The position numbers were made by a program, and so were the translations under genes. From assembly GCA_963798455.1 (NCBI GenBank), contig CAWCTD010000003.1, positions 1,736,001 through 1,800,000 on the forward strand: a stretch of 64,000 nt of DNA, in the 5' to 3' direction. This document shows, piece after piece, positions 10,027 to 18,709 of the stretch. Origin of the DNA: CAWCTD01 sp963798455 (GTDB taxonomy: Bacteria; Acidobacteriota; Terriglobia; Bryobacterales; Bryobacteraceae). Each line of letters opens with the position of its first letter. The stretch's first letter is position 1. The notes beneath the pieces were generated by a model. The model searched no databases and was not told the origin of the DNA. It worked only from the letters and a program-made list of their open reading frames with translations.

Positions 10027-11010
10027 TCAAGCAGCCGGGCGCCTTCCGATCATGAGGGCGGAGGGCATCGGAAGGCCGATCTTGCGGATTTCGCTGAAGC
10101 CCGCTTCCTCAAGCCAGGCGGTGTACTCCAATTCGCTGTAGCTCGCGCCGCCTTCGGTGCCCGTCAGCATGTTCAGTGAAAACAGCGCGCCCTCGCGCGG
10201 CGCGGTCTTGTCCGGTTCCAGGATGAAGTCCTGCATCGCAATTCTGCCGGCGGGCTCGAGCGCGTCGAAGATGCGGCGGAAGAGATCACGGTTCTGTGCG
10301 GGGCTCAGCATGTGGCAGATCATGCAGACCACGATGAGATCGTAGCCCTGCCCGAAGGCGTCGGTCGTGAGATCACCGGGGCGAGTCGTGACCCGATCCG
10401 ACAGACCGGCGTCCTGGATGTGCCGCCGCGTGATAGTCAGCACGTCGGGCCGGTCCAGCACCTCGGCACGGAGCTTCGGCGCAGCTTGCGCGAAGGCGAT
10501 CGAGATGGCGCCGGATCCGCCGCCCACGTCGAGCATCCTCTTCACACCCTCGACGCCGACCGCCTGGAGCACATGCGGAGCCCGCTCGGTCGCGCCCTGG
10601 TGCATTGCGGCGATGAACGCTTCGGTCCACTCCTTTCCCCGGGCTTCGGTAGGCCGGGGAAAGGAGACCTTCCCGGTCCGCACGGCTTCGGTAAGGGTAG
10701 ACCATCGGTCCCACAAGTGGACCGTGTGCATCAGCCCGGCTCGCCGGCTCCGCGGCGAGTGGTCCGACAGGCACTCTGCCGTCACGGGGGTGTTGCGAAA
10801 GATGCCGTCGTGCTTGGTGAGAACGCCAAGGGCCACCAGCGCATTGAGCAGCATCTCGGTCGCGCGTGGATCGGCGCCGAGTCTGCCGGCCACCTCCGGC
10901 GCCGCCGCGCCGTCGCCGAGGGCCGTGAACACATCCAGCTCGACGGCCGTGAGCACCGCGCGGCTTTGCTGGAAGCCGCGGGCGGCCTCCAGCAGTCCTT
11001 CAAAGGTCAT
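10027..11010 (-). CDS. O-methyltransferase of the acetylserotonin/hydroxyneurosporene type
   Basis: The 327-residue protein has an N-terminal winged-helix dimerisation domain (TAVELDVFTALGDGAAAPEVA) typical of plant-type and antibiotic O-methyltransferases (Methyltransf_2). A Rossmann fold follows with motif I MLDVGGGSGAISIAFAQAAP, an acidic residue in VLDRPDVL, and the RPGDLTTDAFGQGYDLIVV strand. Enzymes of this class methylate hydroxyl groups on aromatic or polyketide substrates; the substrate here cannot be inferred. The start lies only 11 bp after the stop of the trpB-like gene on the same strand, so the two probably form an operon. This could couple it to indole or aromatic metabolism, but that is inference. 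Confidence 0.8.
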   Translation of the reverse strand: MTFEGLLEAARGFQQSRAVLTAVELDVFTALGDGAAAPEVAGRLGADPRATEMLLNALVALGVLTKHDGIFRNTPVTAECLSDHSPRSRRAGLMHTVHLWDRWSTLTEAVRTGKVSFPRPTEARGKEWTEAFIAAMHQGATERAPHVLQAVGVEGVKRMLDVGGGSGAISIAFAQAAPKLRAEVLDRPDVLTITRRHIQDAGLSDRVTTRPGDLTTDAFGQGYDLIVVCMICHMLSPAQNRDLFRRIFDALEPAGRIAMQDFILEPDKTAPREGALFSLNMLTGTEGGASYSELEYTAWLEEAGFSEIRKIGLPMPSALMIGRRPAA

Positions 11011-11021
11011 GAGAACCTCCG

Positions 11022-12380
11022 TCAGCCGACGGCGGGCAAGGCCGCCATGGCTCTGGCGATCTCCTCGTCGGGGTGTTCGAAGTCGCTCAGCTTCCCGCTC
11101 AGATAGTTGTCGTAGGCGGCCAGGTCGAAATGGCCATGCCCGGTCAGGCAGAACACGATCACCCGCGGGCGTCCTTCCTCCCGGGCGGCGATGGCCTCGT
11201 CGATAGCCGCGCGAATGGCGTGCGCCGACTCGGGCGCGGGGAGAATGCCCTCCGCCCGCGTGAACTGCAAGGCCGCTTCGAAGACCGGCGTCTGGGTGTA
11301 GGCCCGGGCTTCCAGGTACCCGTGATTCAGCAAATGGCTGAGCAGAGGAGAGGCGCCGTGGTAGCGCAATCCGCCCGCGTGAATCCCCGGCGGCACGAAG
11401 TCATGGCCCAGCGTGTACATCTTGAGCAACGGCGTCATCTTGGCAGTGTCGCCGAAGTCATAGGCGAACAAACCCTTGGTGAGCGAGGGGCAGGCCAGCG
11501 GCTCGACCGCCATCAGCCGCACCTTGGAACCCGCGAATTTGTCCCGCATATAGGGCAGAACCATGCCCCCGAAGCTACTGCCGCCGCCGAAGCAGCCGAT
11601 CATCATGTCAGGCTCCTCACCGGCCATCCGCATCTGGAGCTTGATTTCCTGTCCCATGACAGTCTGGTGGAGCAGAACGTGGTTCAAGACGCTTCCCAGC
11701 GAGTAGTTCGTGTCGCTGTGCGTCGCCGCGTCTTCCACTGCCTCGCTGATCGCAATACCCAGACTTCCCGGTGAATCCGGATGCTGGGCCAGCACGGCGC
11801 GCCCCGCGTTGGTATGCGGGCTGGGACTGGGATACACCTCGGCCCCCCAGGTGTTCATCATCATGCGCCGGTAAGGCTTCTGGTCGTAGCTGACCCTCAC
11901 CATGTATACGGTGCAGTCCATGCCGAACATGCTGCACGCCAGAGACAGGGCACTGCCCCATTGCCCCGCCCCGGTCTCGGTGGAGAGACGCCGGATGCCT
12001 TCTTTCTTGTTGTAGTAGGCCTGCGGCACGGCGGTATTGGGCTTGTGACTCCCGGCGGGGCTGACTCCTTCGTGCTTGTAGTAGATGTGAGCGGGAGTGT
12101 CGAGCGCCTTTTCCAAGCGTCGCGCGCGGTAGAGCGGCGTGGGCCGCCACAGCCTGTAGATGTCCAGTACTTCGCCCGGAATGTCAATCTCGGGCTTGGG
12201 CGACATCTCCTGTTCGATGAGACCCATGGGGAAGATCGGCGTGAGAGCCTCCGGGCCGATGGGCTTCCCGGTCCCCGGATCCAAGGGTGGAGCGAGCGGC
12301 TCCTTGAGTGACGGGAGAACGTTCACCCACGATGTAGGCAACTGGTCTTCGGTGAGGAGGTACTTTAATGACTTGTCCAC
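11022..12380 (-). CDS. trpB: TrpB2-type tryptophan synthase beta chain
   Basis: PLP-dependent fold-type II enzyme that condenses indole (or a related donor) with serine. GTG at 12380 is chosen because AGGAG lies 7 nt upstream and the sequence then matches TrpB2 (MDKSLKYLLTEDQLPTSWVN). The longer open frame upstream is not convincing. The PLP lysine sits in PAGSHKPNTA (about residue 113), followed by TETGAGQWGSALS and the phosphate-binding loop CFGGGSSFGG. The 452-residue length and the N-terminal extension are typical of TrpB2 rather than TrpB1. No trpA or other trp gene is nearby; TrpB2 proteins often stand alone and act as indole-salvage enzymes. It is followed by an O-methyltransferase gene. 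Confidence 0.9.
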   Translation of the reverse strand: MDKSLKYLLTEDQLPTSWVNVLPSLKEPLAPPLDPGTGKPIGPEALTPIFPMGLIEQEMSPKPEIDIPGEVLDIYRLWRPTPLYRARRLEKALDTPAHIYYKHEGVSPAGSHKPNTAVPQAYYNKKEGIRRLSTETGAGQWGSALSLACSMFGMDCTVYMVRVSYDQKPYRRMMMNTWGAEVYPSPSPHTNAGRAVLAQHPDSPGSLGIAISEAVEDAATHSDTNYSLGSVLNHVLLHQTVMGQEIKLQMRMAGEEPDMMIGCFGGGSSFGGMVLPYMRDKFAGSKVRLMAVEPLACPSLTKGLFAYDFGDTAKMTPLLKMYTLGHDFVPPGIHAGGLRYHGASPLLSHLLNHGYLEARAYTQTPVFEAALQFTRAEGILPAPESAHAIRAAIDEAIAAREEGRPRVIVFCLTGHGHFDLAAYDNYLSGKLSDFEHPDEEIARAMAALPAVG

Positions 12381-12472
12381 GAAAACGCTCCTAGCCAGAA
12401 AATTGAAAACACCTATTCTAACAACATGCGGCGAGGCCTCGCGGCAAAGGGTGGCCCGGCGCCGGAACCACT

Positions 12473-12733
12473 CTACAACGAGCCGCGCCGGTGTCTGCCG
12501 ATGAAGGGCGCGGCCACGGCCCACAGCATCAGGAATACAAAGCAGAATCCAACAACCACATTGGTGACCGGCGTGTTCCACTTCGCTGGAATGGGTGTGA
12601 GACCGATCCCTACCGCGACCACTCCACTCACCACGTGCCAATACCAGGGTTTCGTGCCAGACAAGTATAGAAGGATCAATGCAAGACCAGCAGCAACAGC
12701 GTACGCCAAAACTGCCCATGTAGTCGAGGACAT
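12473..12733 (-). CDS. Small integral membrane protein
   Basis: An 86-residue protein with three hydrophobic stretches (about residues 5-23, 31-45 and 55-75) and a basic C-terminus (GRHRRGSL), so it is probably an inner-membrane protein with three passes. No family is recognised. It lies 92 bp upstream of the trpB-like gene on the same strand and might share its transcript. The hydrophobic pattern and start Met support a real gene despite its size. Confidence 0.6.
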   Translation of the reverse strand: MSSTTWAVLAYAVAAGLALILLYLSGTKPWYWHVVSGVVAVGIGLTPIPAKWNTPVTNVVVGFCFVFLMLWAVAAPFIGRHRRGSL

Positions 12734-12903
12734 GCCGGGTTCCTTTCGCCCCTCCCATTCTATCGCTGGAATCCAGATTGCAACACCCTGTTTTGAGATA
12801 TATGGAAGTGTTTATCCAGCAACAGGATGCAGGGCGGGTTCGTGTACTTTTCACACTGCCGTGAAAGAAATGCGGGCAGTTTCCAGGCGGGCCTGGATCG
12901 GCC

Positions 12904-12909
12904 TATAAT
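12904..12909 (+). promoter_or_regulatory. Candidate -10 box of the OmpA-family lipoprotein gene
   Basis: A perfect TATAAT lies 57 bp upstream of the ATG. The -35 hexamer at 17-bp spacing (TTCCAG) is a weak match, so activation may need another factor or a different spacing. Confidence 0.45.
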
Positions 12910-12965
12910 CAAGATGGCGTACACATTCCAGTACTTGCGTTGCTACACCAAAGGAGAAGATTGAT

Positions 12966-13712
12966 ATGAAGCGCTCACATGGGGCAGTAATTGCGCTTGC
13001 CGTTGCGGCCCTCGCGTTCGTCAGCGTTGGCTGCGCTACCAAGAAATACGTTCGTGAAACCGTGGCACCAGTCCAGACCAAGGTCGATGACTTGGACAAG
13101 AGGACGACCCAGCAGGGCGGTTCGATCGCAGAACTGGAAAAGGGCGTCTCCCTGGCTGACGAGCACGCCAAGACTGCGGACGACAGGGCCGGCGCGGCTG
13201 CCCGCGAAGCGGCCAGAGCCAACGAGCAGGCGGCCGTCGGAATCAAGGACGCCGCTGCCGCGAGCGCCCTCGGCGAGAAGGGGATCGCCAGGGCTGGTGA
13301 GGTGGAACGCAATGTCACCACCCTCGGCAACAAGGTCGAGAACCTCGATAGTTACAAGCAGGCCAGCTCCGAGACGGTGCTCTTCGACCTGGGCCAAGCT
13401 GTTCTGAAAGACGAGGCTAAGCAGACGCTCGATGCAGTCGCGTCCAAGGTCGCCTCAATGAAGCACTACACCATCGAGGTGCAGGGATACACCGACACAA
13501 CGGGGGCACCCGAACTCAATATCCGGTTGAGCCAGCGGCGTGCGGAGGCGGTCGTGCGTTATCTGACCCTCCAGGGGAAGGTTCCGTTGTACCGGATCCA
13601 GACGGTTGGTTACGGCGAAGAGAACCCTGCCGCCGACAACAAGACGCGGGACGGCCGCAAAGACAACCGTCGCGTGGAGATCAAGGTCCTTACTCCCGAC
13701 CTTGGCGCGTAA
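12966..13712 (+). CDS. OmpA-family outer-membrane lipoprotein
   Basis: The start is ATG at 12966 behind AAAGGAGAAG. A lipoprotein signal ends in the lipobox VGC (Cys about residue 21). An Ala-rich, coiled-coil-like segment with repeated Ala/Glu/Lys heptads follows (about 25-120), resembling Lpp-like spacers. The C-terminal OmpA domain (about 135-245) has the peptidoglycan-binding pattern VQGYTDTTGAPELNIRLSQR, with the Asp and Arg that bind diaminopimelate, and RRVEIKV. It probably tethers the outer membrane to peptidoglycan. It stands alone and converges on the next gene. Confidence 0.88.
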   Translation: MKRSHGAVIALAVAALAFVSVGCATKKYVRETVAPVQTKVDDLDKRTTQQGGSIAELEKGVSLADEHAKTADDRAGAAAREAARANEQAAVGIKDAAAASALGEKGIARAGEVERNVTTLGNKVENLDSYKQASSETVLFDLGQAVLKDEAKQTLDAVASKVASMKHYTIEVQGYTDTTGAPELNIRLSQRRAEAVVRYLTLQGKVPLYRIQTVGYGEENPAADNKTRDGRKDNRRVEIKVLTPDLGA

Positions 13713-13733
13713 GGGCACGCCGGCGGCGGCCCT

Positions 13734-14321
13734 CTACCGCAGACGGTTGGCTAACTCTTGAGCTAGCACCTCGGCTCGCTCGGCCAGGTTGTTCGCTCTG
13801 AGGAGGTCGGTTCCCCTGGCCTCCTCAGCCTGCTTGAGGAAGGTTCGTATCTGGCCGGCCATGTCTCCCTGCTCCTTGTTCAGCCGTTTCCTCGAGATCG
13901 AGGCCAGGATGTTCTGTGCCCGGGCGATTCTCTCGCCAGTGGAGCGTTCCAATTCTTGCTGCTGCACCGGCGTCAACATGGGACGCAGTTGCGGAGCGGG
14001 TGCCGCGGGGGGAGGAGTCTCGACCGGCGCTGGCGCCGGCGCCCGTGGGGGGCCGACCGGTGAGGGGCGTTTCTTCTCCGGCGGGGGAGGCGGCAGCGGT
14101 TGCGGTCCCTGCTGGGGTAGACTCGCCGGACTCTGGGCCTGGGTGTTCGGCGGAAGTTGGGGCGGCGGCTCCAGTGGCGGAGGGGGCGGTGGAGTCGTTT
14201 GGGTCTGCGGCGGAAGCTTCGCGGGCAGTGGGACGGGCTTCGGCTTGTGGAAAAGCCGGCAAGAAGCCAGTGAAGACGACACCAGCAGCACAGCCACTGT
14301 TACTCGCGTCCTGGCGTTCAT
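13734..14321 (-). CDS. Proline-rich lipoprotein with helical C-terminus
   Basis: A 195-residue protein with a signal peptide ending in LASC (lipobox, Cys about 21). A Pro/Gln-rich tether of about 85 residues follows, then a helical domain (about 120-195) with ELERSTGERIARAQNILASI and LRANNLAERAEVLAQELA. Its ATG overlaps the last 4 nt of the upstream kinase gene, so the two are translationally coupled. No enzyme motif is visible. It may be a periplasmic or outer-membrane sensor or structural partner of the two-component system, which is inference from the overlap. Confidence 0.7.
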   Translation of the reverse strand: MNARTRVTVAVLLVSSSLASCRLFHKPKPVPLPAKLPPQTQTTPPPPPPLEPPPQLPPNTQAQSPASLPQQGPQPLPPPPPEKKRPSPVGPPRAPAPAPVETPPPAAPAPQLRPMLTPVQQQELERSTGERIARAQNILASISRKRLNKEQGDMAGQIRTFLKQAEEARGTDLLRANNLAERAEVLAQELANRLR

Positions 14322-16216
14322 CCTTCCATCCCCCGTTCCGCGGCGGCCTTAGGTTCCCGAGCAGGCAGGCGCAGCCAGAAGGTCGTCCCTTTTCCCGGCT
14401 CGCTGGCGAAGTCGATCGTACCATTGTGTAGCTGAACCACCCGGAAAGTCATCGCCAGTCCGATGCCCGAGCCTTTGTCTTTGGTAGTGAAGTAGAGGTT
14501 GAAGATCTTGTCTCTAGCCCCCGGCGGTATCCCCGCGCCCTGGTCAGCGACCGAGAAGACGCAATCGGATCCGGAGCGCCGAACGCTGATCTCTAACCGG
14601 CCGCCGCTCTTCATGGCCTCCACGGCGTTCATCACCACGTTCAAGACGGCTTGCTTGAGCAGGTCGCGGTCCGCCTCAAGCTCCACCGGCGCGGGGTCCG
14701 AGTCTACCACAACCTGTGTGTTACGCTTGGCGGCCTCCGGGGCCACCAGCGTCGCGACCTCCTGCGCCAGTTCCACAGCTTCGACATCGGTCAGATGAAG
14801 GTCTACCGGCTTGGTGAAATCCAGGAATGTCTTGACCACGCGGTCCAGCCGGGTGATCTCGTTGGAGATTATCTCGATCTCCCGTTCCGCCTCCCGGCCT
14901 TGATCTCCAAGCGTGGCCTTCAGCACTTCCAGATGCAGCGCGATCGAATTCAAAGGATTCTTGATCTCATGCGCCACGCCTCCGGTGAGCCGGCTGATGG
15001 ACGCCAGCCGGGTGGAGAGGTCCAGTTGCGTGCCGATTTCTCTCCTGCTCTCCGCGTCCCGCAGGCTCACCAGGGTTCCCGGGCGGTCGCGGCTGGGAAA
15101 GCTATCGAGCAGCTCCACGTTGACCAGCAACCGCACCGACGTCTGGCCGTCGCGGTCGATCCTGACGAGCGAATCCTTCAATGGCCGGCGGAAGCCGACG
15201 GCCCCGCCAAGCGCCGCTCCCAGCGCGGTGGAGGGCGGGAACAAATCGTCCAGCGTCCGCCCCATGAGTTCCCACCGCCCGCGGCCCAGCAGCCCCTCCA
15301 CCGCCCTGCCTGCCATGATCAGGCGGTTGTCACGATCGAACAGCAGGACCGCCTCCTCCAGGCGCTCCAGCAGTTGCTCGATGTTGCCCCTGAGCTCGAC
15401 GGCGTCCTCCCGAGCGCCGCGGAACTGCTGTCCGAGCACCTGCAGCTTGCTCTCCAGCGCTGCGACTTCCTTGGGTTCTTCCCGGCCAGCCGGCGCTGCC
15501 AGGGGTGATTCTCCCCGCGCGATGCGATCGATGGCGTCTTGGACCCGCGCCAGCGGCCGGAATGCGATGTTGGACGCCAGGACCGCGAGAAGGATGGCCG
15601 CCAGAAAAGACACCGACAGAGCGAGGCCCAACTGTTGGACCAGCGGTTCCATGGTGTTGCGCAACAACAACGCGGAATAGATGACTCGAATCTGGAAGAT
15701 CGGCGTGGCTTGCTCGGCCACCCCGAGCGGCATCACCACGGCGTAGTCGTCCCTCCCGCGGAAGACATCAATCAACTGCCTCCAGGGGCTTTCGCCGGCC
15801 CAGTCCACGAGGCTGGGCAGCGGCTTCGCTTTCTTGCCGGCGCTGGCCGGATCGGAGGATGCCAGGATCTTGCCTGTCTCTCCGACAACCTGAATCTCAA
15901 GGACGGTCCGCGAGCTGGCCAGGGTGTCCTCGAGAAGCTGGGATAACCCCTTGTCGCTTTCAACGATCTCGGTCCATTGCGCTTTGGTCTCCTCCAGAGT
16001 GGCGGGCGCGGGCGTTTCGGCGGTCCGCTGCGCGAGTTGCTGCACCAGCATCACTTGGACCTGCTGGGCGGTCGAGCTGGCCCGCTCGGCCAGATCGCCG
16101 AATTTCGCCGTGGCCAGGCTGCGAAGGTTGACCGCCGACAGCACCAGGACCACGCTCACCACCAGGGCCACGATCGAGATTCGCAGGCGCGTCTTGAGAG
16201 ACATCCTTCGCCGCAT
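14318..16216 (-). CDS. NtrB-like membrane histidine kinase (HAMP-PAS-HisKA-HATPase)
   Basis: A 632-residue sensor kinase. TM1 is near residues 8-28, a periplasmic domain of about 160 residues follows, and TM2 is near 192-215. Next come a HAMP segment (RPLARVQDAIDRIARGE), a PAS domain (EAVLLFDRDNRLIMAGRAVE), HisKA with GGVAHEIKNPLNS (His about 416) and HATPase boxes (NVVMNAVEAM, DQGAGIPPG, GSGIGLAM). It starts 1 nt after the stop of the upstream NtrC-family regulator, so the two form a cognate pair. The NtrB/NtrC arrangement implies control of sigma-54 promoters in response to an envelope signal. Confidence 0.9.
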   Translation of the reverse strand: MRRRMSLKTRLRISIVALVVSVVLVLSAVNLRSLATAKFGDLAERASSTAQQVQVMLVQQLAQRTAETPAPATLEETKAQWTEIVESDKGLSQLLEDTLASSRTVLEIQVVGETGKILASSDPASAGKKAKPLPSLVDWAGESPWRQLIDVFRGRDDYAVVMPLGVAEQATPIFQIRVIYSALLLRNTMEPLVQQLGLALSVSFLAAILLAVLASNIAFRPLARVQDAIDRIARGESPLAAPAGREEPKEVAALESKLQVLGQQFRGAREDAVELRGNIEQLLERLEEAVLLFDRDNRLIMAGRAVEGLLGRGRWELMGRTLDDLFPPSTALGAALGGAVGFRRPLKDSLVRIDRDGQTSVRLLVNVELLDSFPSRDRPGTLVSLRDAESRREIGTQLDLSTRLASISRLTGGVAHEIKNPLNSIALHLEVLKATLGDQGREAEREIEIISNEITRLDRVVKTFLDFTKPVDLHLTDVEAVELAQEVATLVAPEAAKRNTQVVVDSDPAPVELEADRDLLKQAVLNVVMNAVEAMKSGGRLEISVRRSGSDCVFSVADQGAGIPPGARDKIFNLYFTTKDKGSGIGLAMTFRVVQLHNGTIDFASEPGKGTTFWLRLPAREPKAAAERGMEG

Positions 16217-16217
16217 C

Positions 16218-17627
16218 CTAAGATTCCGCGTCGGCCGAACCGTATTCTTTCAGCTTGTTGTGCAACGTCTTGAGGCTGATCCCCAGAATCTCCGCGGCGC
16301 GTGTCTTGTTGTTCCGGGTGTGCTCCAGGGTTCTGAGGATGAGCGCCTTCTCGGCCTCGTCCACCGTGGTTCCGACACGCAGCGTGACCGCGGTCGGGTC
16401 AGCGGCCGCGGTCGGGACAGCCGCCGGCCCGGGTGCGCCGAACTGGTGCGGCAGGTGCGCGGCGCGGATGGTCCCCTCGCCCGCGAGGATCACCGCGCGT
16501 TCCAGGACGTTGCGCAGCTCCCGCACGTTGCCCGGCCAGTTGTAGCCGCCCAGCGTTTCCAGAACTCCCGGCTGGATATCCGTGATCCTGCAACCGTGCT
16601 TTCGATTGAGCTCGCGTATCAGCGCCTCGCACAACGCCGGTATGTCTTCCTTGCGCTCGCGCAGCGGCGGCATGTGAACGCGGAACACGTTCAGCCGGTA
16701 GTAGAGATCCTCGCGCAGACGCCCCTGCTGGAGCGCCTCCTCCAGCCGCTTGTTGGTGGAAGCGATTACCCGCACGTCCACCACGATCTCCGACTTGCCG
16801 CCCAGCCGGCGCACGTGCGAGTCTTCCAGCACCCGCAGCAGCTTGGCTTGCGTCCCCACCGGCATGTCGCCGATCTCGTCCAGGAGCAGCGTGCCATCTT
16901 GCGCCAGCTCGAAGCAGCCTGCCCGCCGCTCGATCGCGCCGGTGAACGCGCCCTTCTCGTGCCCGAACAGCTCGCTCTCCATCAGGGTTTCAGGCATGGC
17001 GGCGCAGTTGACTGCCACAAACGGCCCGTTCCTGCGCGGGCTCAGCCGGTGAATGGCGCGCGCGACCAGTTCCTTCCCCGTGCCGCTGTCGCCCGTGATC
17101 AGCACCACGGCCTTGCTGGGCGCCACCTGGCCTATCAAGGAGAAAACCTGCTGCATGGGGGCCGAGCGCCCGGTCAGCTCGCCGAGCGTGCCCTGGTAGC
17201 TCAACTGGCGCTGCAACCGCTCGGTTTCCTCGGCCAGCTTGCTGTGGTTCACGGCCCGCTCCAGCAGCGTGCGCAAAGCGCGCGCCTGGATGGGTTTCTC
17301 CATGAACCAGAAGGCGCCGAGTTCGTGTATGGTGGAGACGGCAGTTTCGAGATTTCCGAAGGCCGTGACTACGATGGTGACGGGCGCCGCGCCCTGGGAG
17401 TTCAGGCGCCGCAGCAGCTCGGCGCCGTCCATGCGCGGCATCATGAGGTCCGTGACCATCACCTGCGCGGGAAATGCGGTGAGTTTCTCGAGTGCGTCCT
17501 CTCCGTCGGCGGCGGTCTGCGTTTCGTAGCCCCAGGCGGAGACCATGGTCGCCAGCCCCTGCCGCTGATTCTCCTCATCGTCGACAATCAGCACCCGCAC
17601 CGGCCCGCCAGCCTTGTCAGCCTTCAT
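16218..17627 (-). CDS. NtrC-family sigma-54-dependent response regulator
   Basis: ATG 17627 (MKADKAGGPVRVLIVDDEEN) is preferred; the frame is open further upstream, but receiver homology begins here. The receiver has its phospho-acceptor in VTDLMMP (Asp about 60). The AAA+ domain has Walker A (GDSGTGKE), the sigma-54 contact loop GAFTGA, Walker B (LLLDEIGDM) and an arginine finger region. The C-terminal Fis-type HTH reads TRAAEILGISLKTLHNKL. It is the first gene of a three-gene operon with the kinase and a lipoprotein. Its targets are unknown, and no clear -24/-12 promoter was found nearby by eye. Confidence 0.93.
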   Translation of the reverse strand: MKADKAGGPVRVLIVDDEENQRQGLATMVSAWGYETQTAADGEDALEKLTAFPAQVMVTDLMMPRMDGAELLRRLNSQGAAPVTIVVTAFGNLETAVSTIHELGAFWFMEKPIQARALRTLLERAVNHSKLAEETERLQRQLSYQGTLGELTGRSAPMQQVFSLIGQVAPSKAVVLITGDSGTGKELVARAIHRLSPRRNGPFVAVNCAAMPETLMESELFGHEKGAFTGAIERRAGCFELAQDGTLLLDEIGDMPVGTQAKLLRVLEDSHVRRLGGKSEIVVDVRVIASTNKRLEEALQQGRLREDLYYRLNVFRVHMPPLRERKEDIPALCEALIRELNRKHGCRITDIQPGVLETLGGYNWPGNVRELRNVLERAVILAGEGTIRAAHLPHQFGAPGPAAVPTAAADPTAVTLRVGTTVDEAEKALILRTLEHTRNNKTRAAEILGISLKTLHNKLKEYGSADAES

Positions 17628-17848
17628 GGCCGCTATTGTAGCGCGCACCCGCGGGGGACCAATCATGGTGCAACCGCGATCCGTCCATGAGAACTCACCG
17701 CCGCAACGCCGAGGCACAGAGGTCATCCAGTGAACTCGGCGTTTCCGCGGCTTGGCGGTGAACTGGCGAATCCGGTGGCCGGCGCGAAATACGGCCGAGG
17801 TGGGTTTCGAGTGCAGCGGCTTTTCGTTCCTGTCAGCGCAACTCTAGG

Positions 17849-17878
17849 ACACTACCAAGTATTTCGGCCCGGTAGTGT
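17849..17878. repeat. 8-bp inverted repeat upstream of the UGA-containing peroxiredoxin gene
   Basis: ACACTACC at 17849-17856 and GGTAGTGT at 17871-17878 are perfect complements separated by 14 nt. The right arm ends 29 bp before the GTG start. It could be a dyad operator or a 5' leader hairpin of the peroxiredoxin gene. There is no T-run, so it is not an obvious terminator. Confidence 0.5.
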
Positions 17879-17907
17879 GGTAGGCTGAGCTCATAAGAGG
17901 GGATTTC

Positions 17908-18444
17908 GTGAAGACCATTAGGGCTCTGTTTTGTTGCGCCGCGATTTCAGGGTTGATGTCCGCGCATGGCCAGACCGCGGCCCTGAAGACCAACCTCAAG
18001 GTCGGGGACGCCGCGCCTGATTTCTCGCTGCCCGCGAGCACGGGGCAGACGATCAGCTTGTCCCAGTTCCGTGGTAAGAAGGTCGTGGTCCTGGCGTTCT
18101 TCCCGGCCGCGTTCAGCGGAGGTTGAACCAGGGAGATCACGGCGTACCAGGCTGGTATCGCCAACTTCGAAGGAATGGACACGCAGGTCTTGGGGATCAG
18201 CACCGACAGCCGCTTCACTCTTCAACACTGGGCCACCGAACAGAAGACAACCTTCCCTCTGCTCAGCGACCAGATGCGCAAAGTGTCTGCCAGCTATGGC
18301 GTGTTGGATCCCGTGACTGGCATGGCGAACCGGACCACGTTCGTCGTCGGTCCGGATGGGCGCATCGAGCACATCGAGGAGGGCTCCAGCGCCATCGATC
18401 CCACCGGGGCCGCAACGGCCTGCCAGCGGGTCAGGAAGAAATAG
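17908..18444 (+). CDS. Exported AhpC/TSA-type peroxiredoxin, probable selenoprotein (in-frame UGA at the peroxidatic position)
   Basis: GTG 17908 has AGAGGGG 5 nt upstream and a signal peptide (MKTIRALFCCAAISGLMSAH). The frame is a thioredoxin-fold peroxiredoxin: VGDAAPDFSLPASTGQTISL, then FFPAAFSGG followed by TGA (18124-18126), then TREITAYQAGIANFEGMD and VLGISTDS. Frame and homology continue unbroken to a TAG at 18444, giving 178 residues if UGA is read. In this family the motif PxxxT/SxxC holds the peroxidatic Cys; here the C position (residue 73) is exactly the TGA. Peroxiredoxin-like selenoproteins with Sec at this site are known. A GG-loop hairpin starts 15 nt after the UGA. The alternative is a TGC-to-TGA nonsense mutation or sequencing error. 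No sel genes are in the window. Confidence 0.72.
18141..18162 (+). promoter_or_regulatory. Candidate bacterial SECIS hairpin
   Basis: GGCG (18141-18144) and UACC (18145-18148) pair with GGUA (18154-18157) and CGCC (18159-18162), leaving one bulged U at 18158 and the 5-nt apical loop AGGCU. This gives 8 base pairs with a GG in the loop, 24 nt after the UGA. It matches the general bacterial SECIS description: a short stem directly after UGA with a G-containing loop about 16-37 nt downstream. It lies inside the coding sequence, as expected for bacteria. Confidence 0.6.
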
Positions 18445-18554
18445 AAACAGGGCCGGAGAGCTGTCCCGCCGGCATCCACCGGCGAGCGCAGGCAGTGGTG
18501 AGGCGGTCAGCAGCCAGTGGTGACAGTGACGGGACGGGCTCCTAGTCCCGCGCT

Positions 18555-18583
18555 TTGACACCGTAACTGCTTTCTGGCAAGAT
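18555..18583 (+). promoter_or_regulatory. Candidate promoter of the RRM protein gene
   Basis: A perfect TTGACA (18555-18560), a 17-bp spacer and CAAGAT (18578-18583). It would give a 5' leader of about 120 nt before the ATG at 18710, a length typical of cold-shock-type RNA-binding protein genes. Confidence 0.45.
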
Positions 18584-18709
18584 GAAAACGGTACTAGAAG
18601 CGCCAGAGCAAGGTCGGTTCGCCGGATGCAGTCGCCCGCCAAACGGTCTGGTCCCTGCCGTTTCTGTGATGACCCCGCGCTGTAGAGGGGAAGAGGAGCA
18701 CGCAACACC

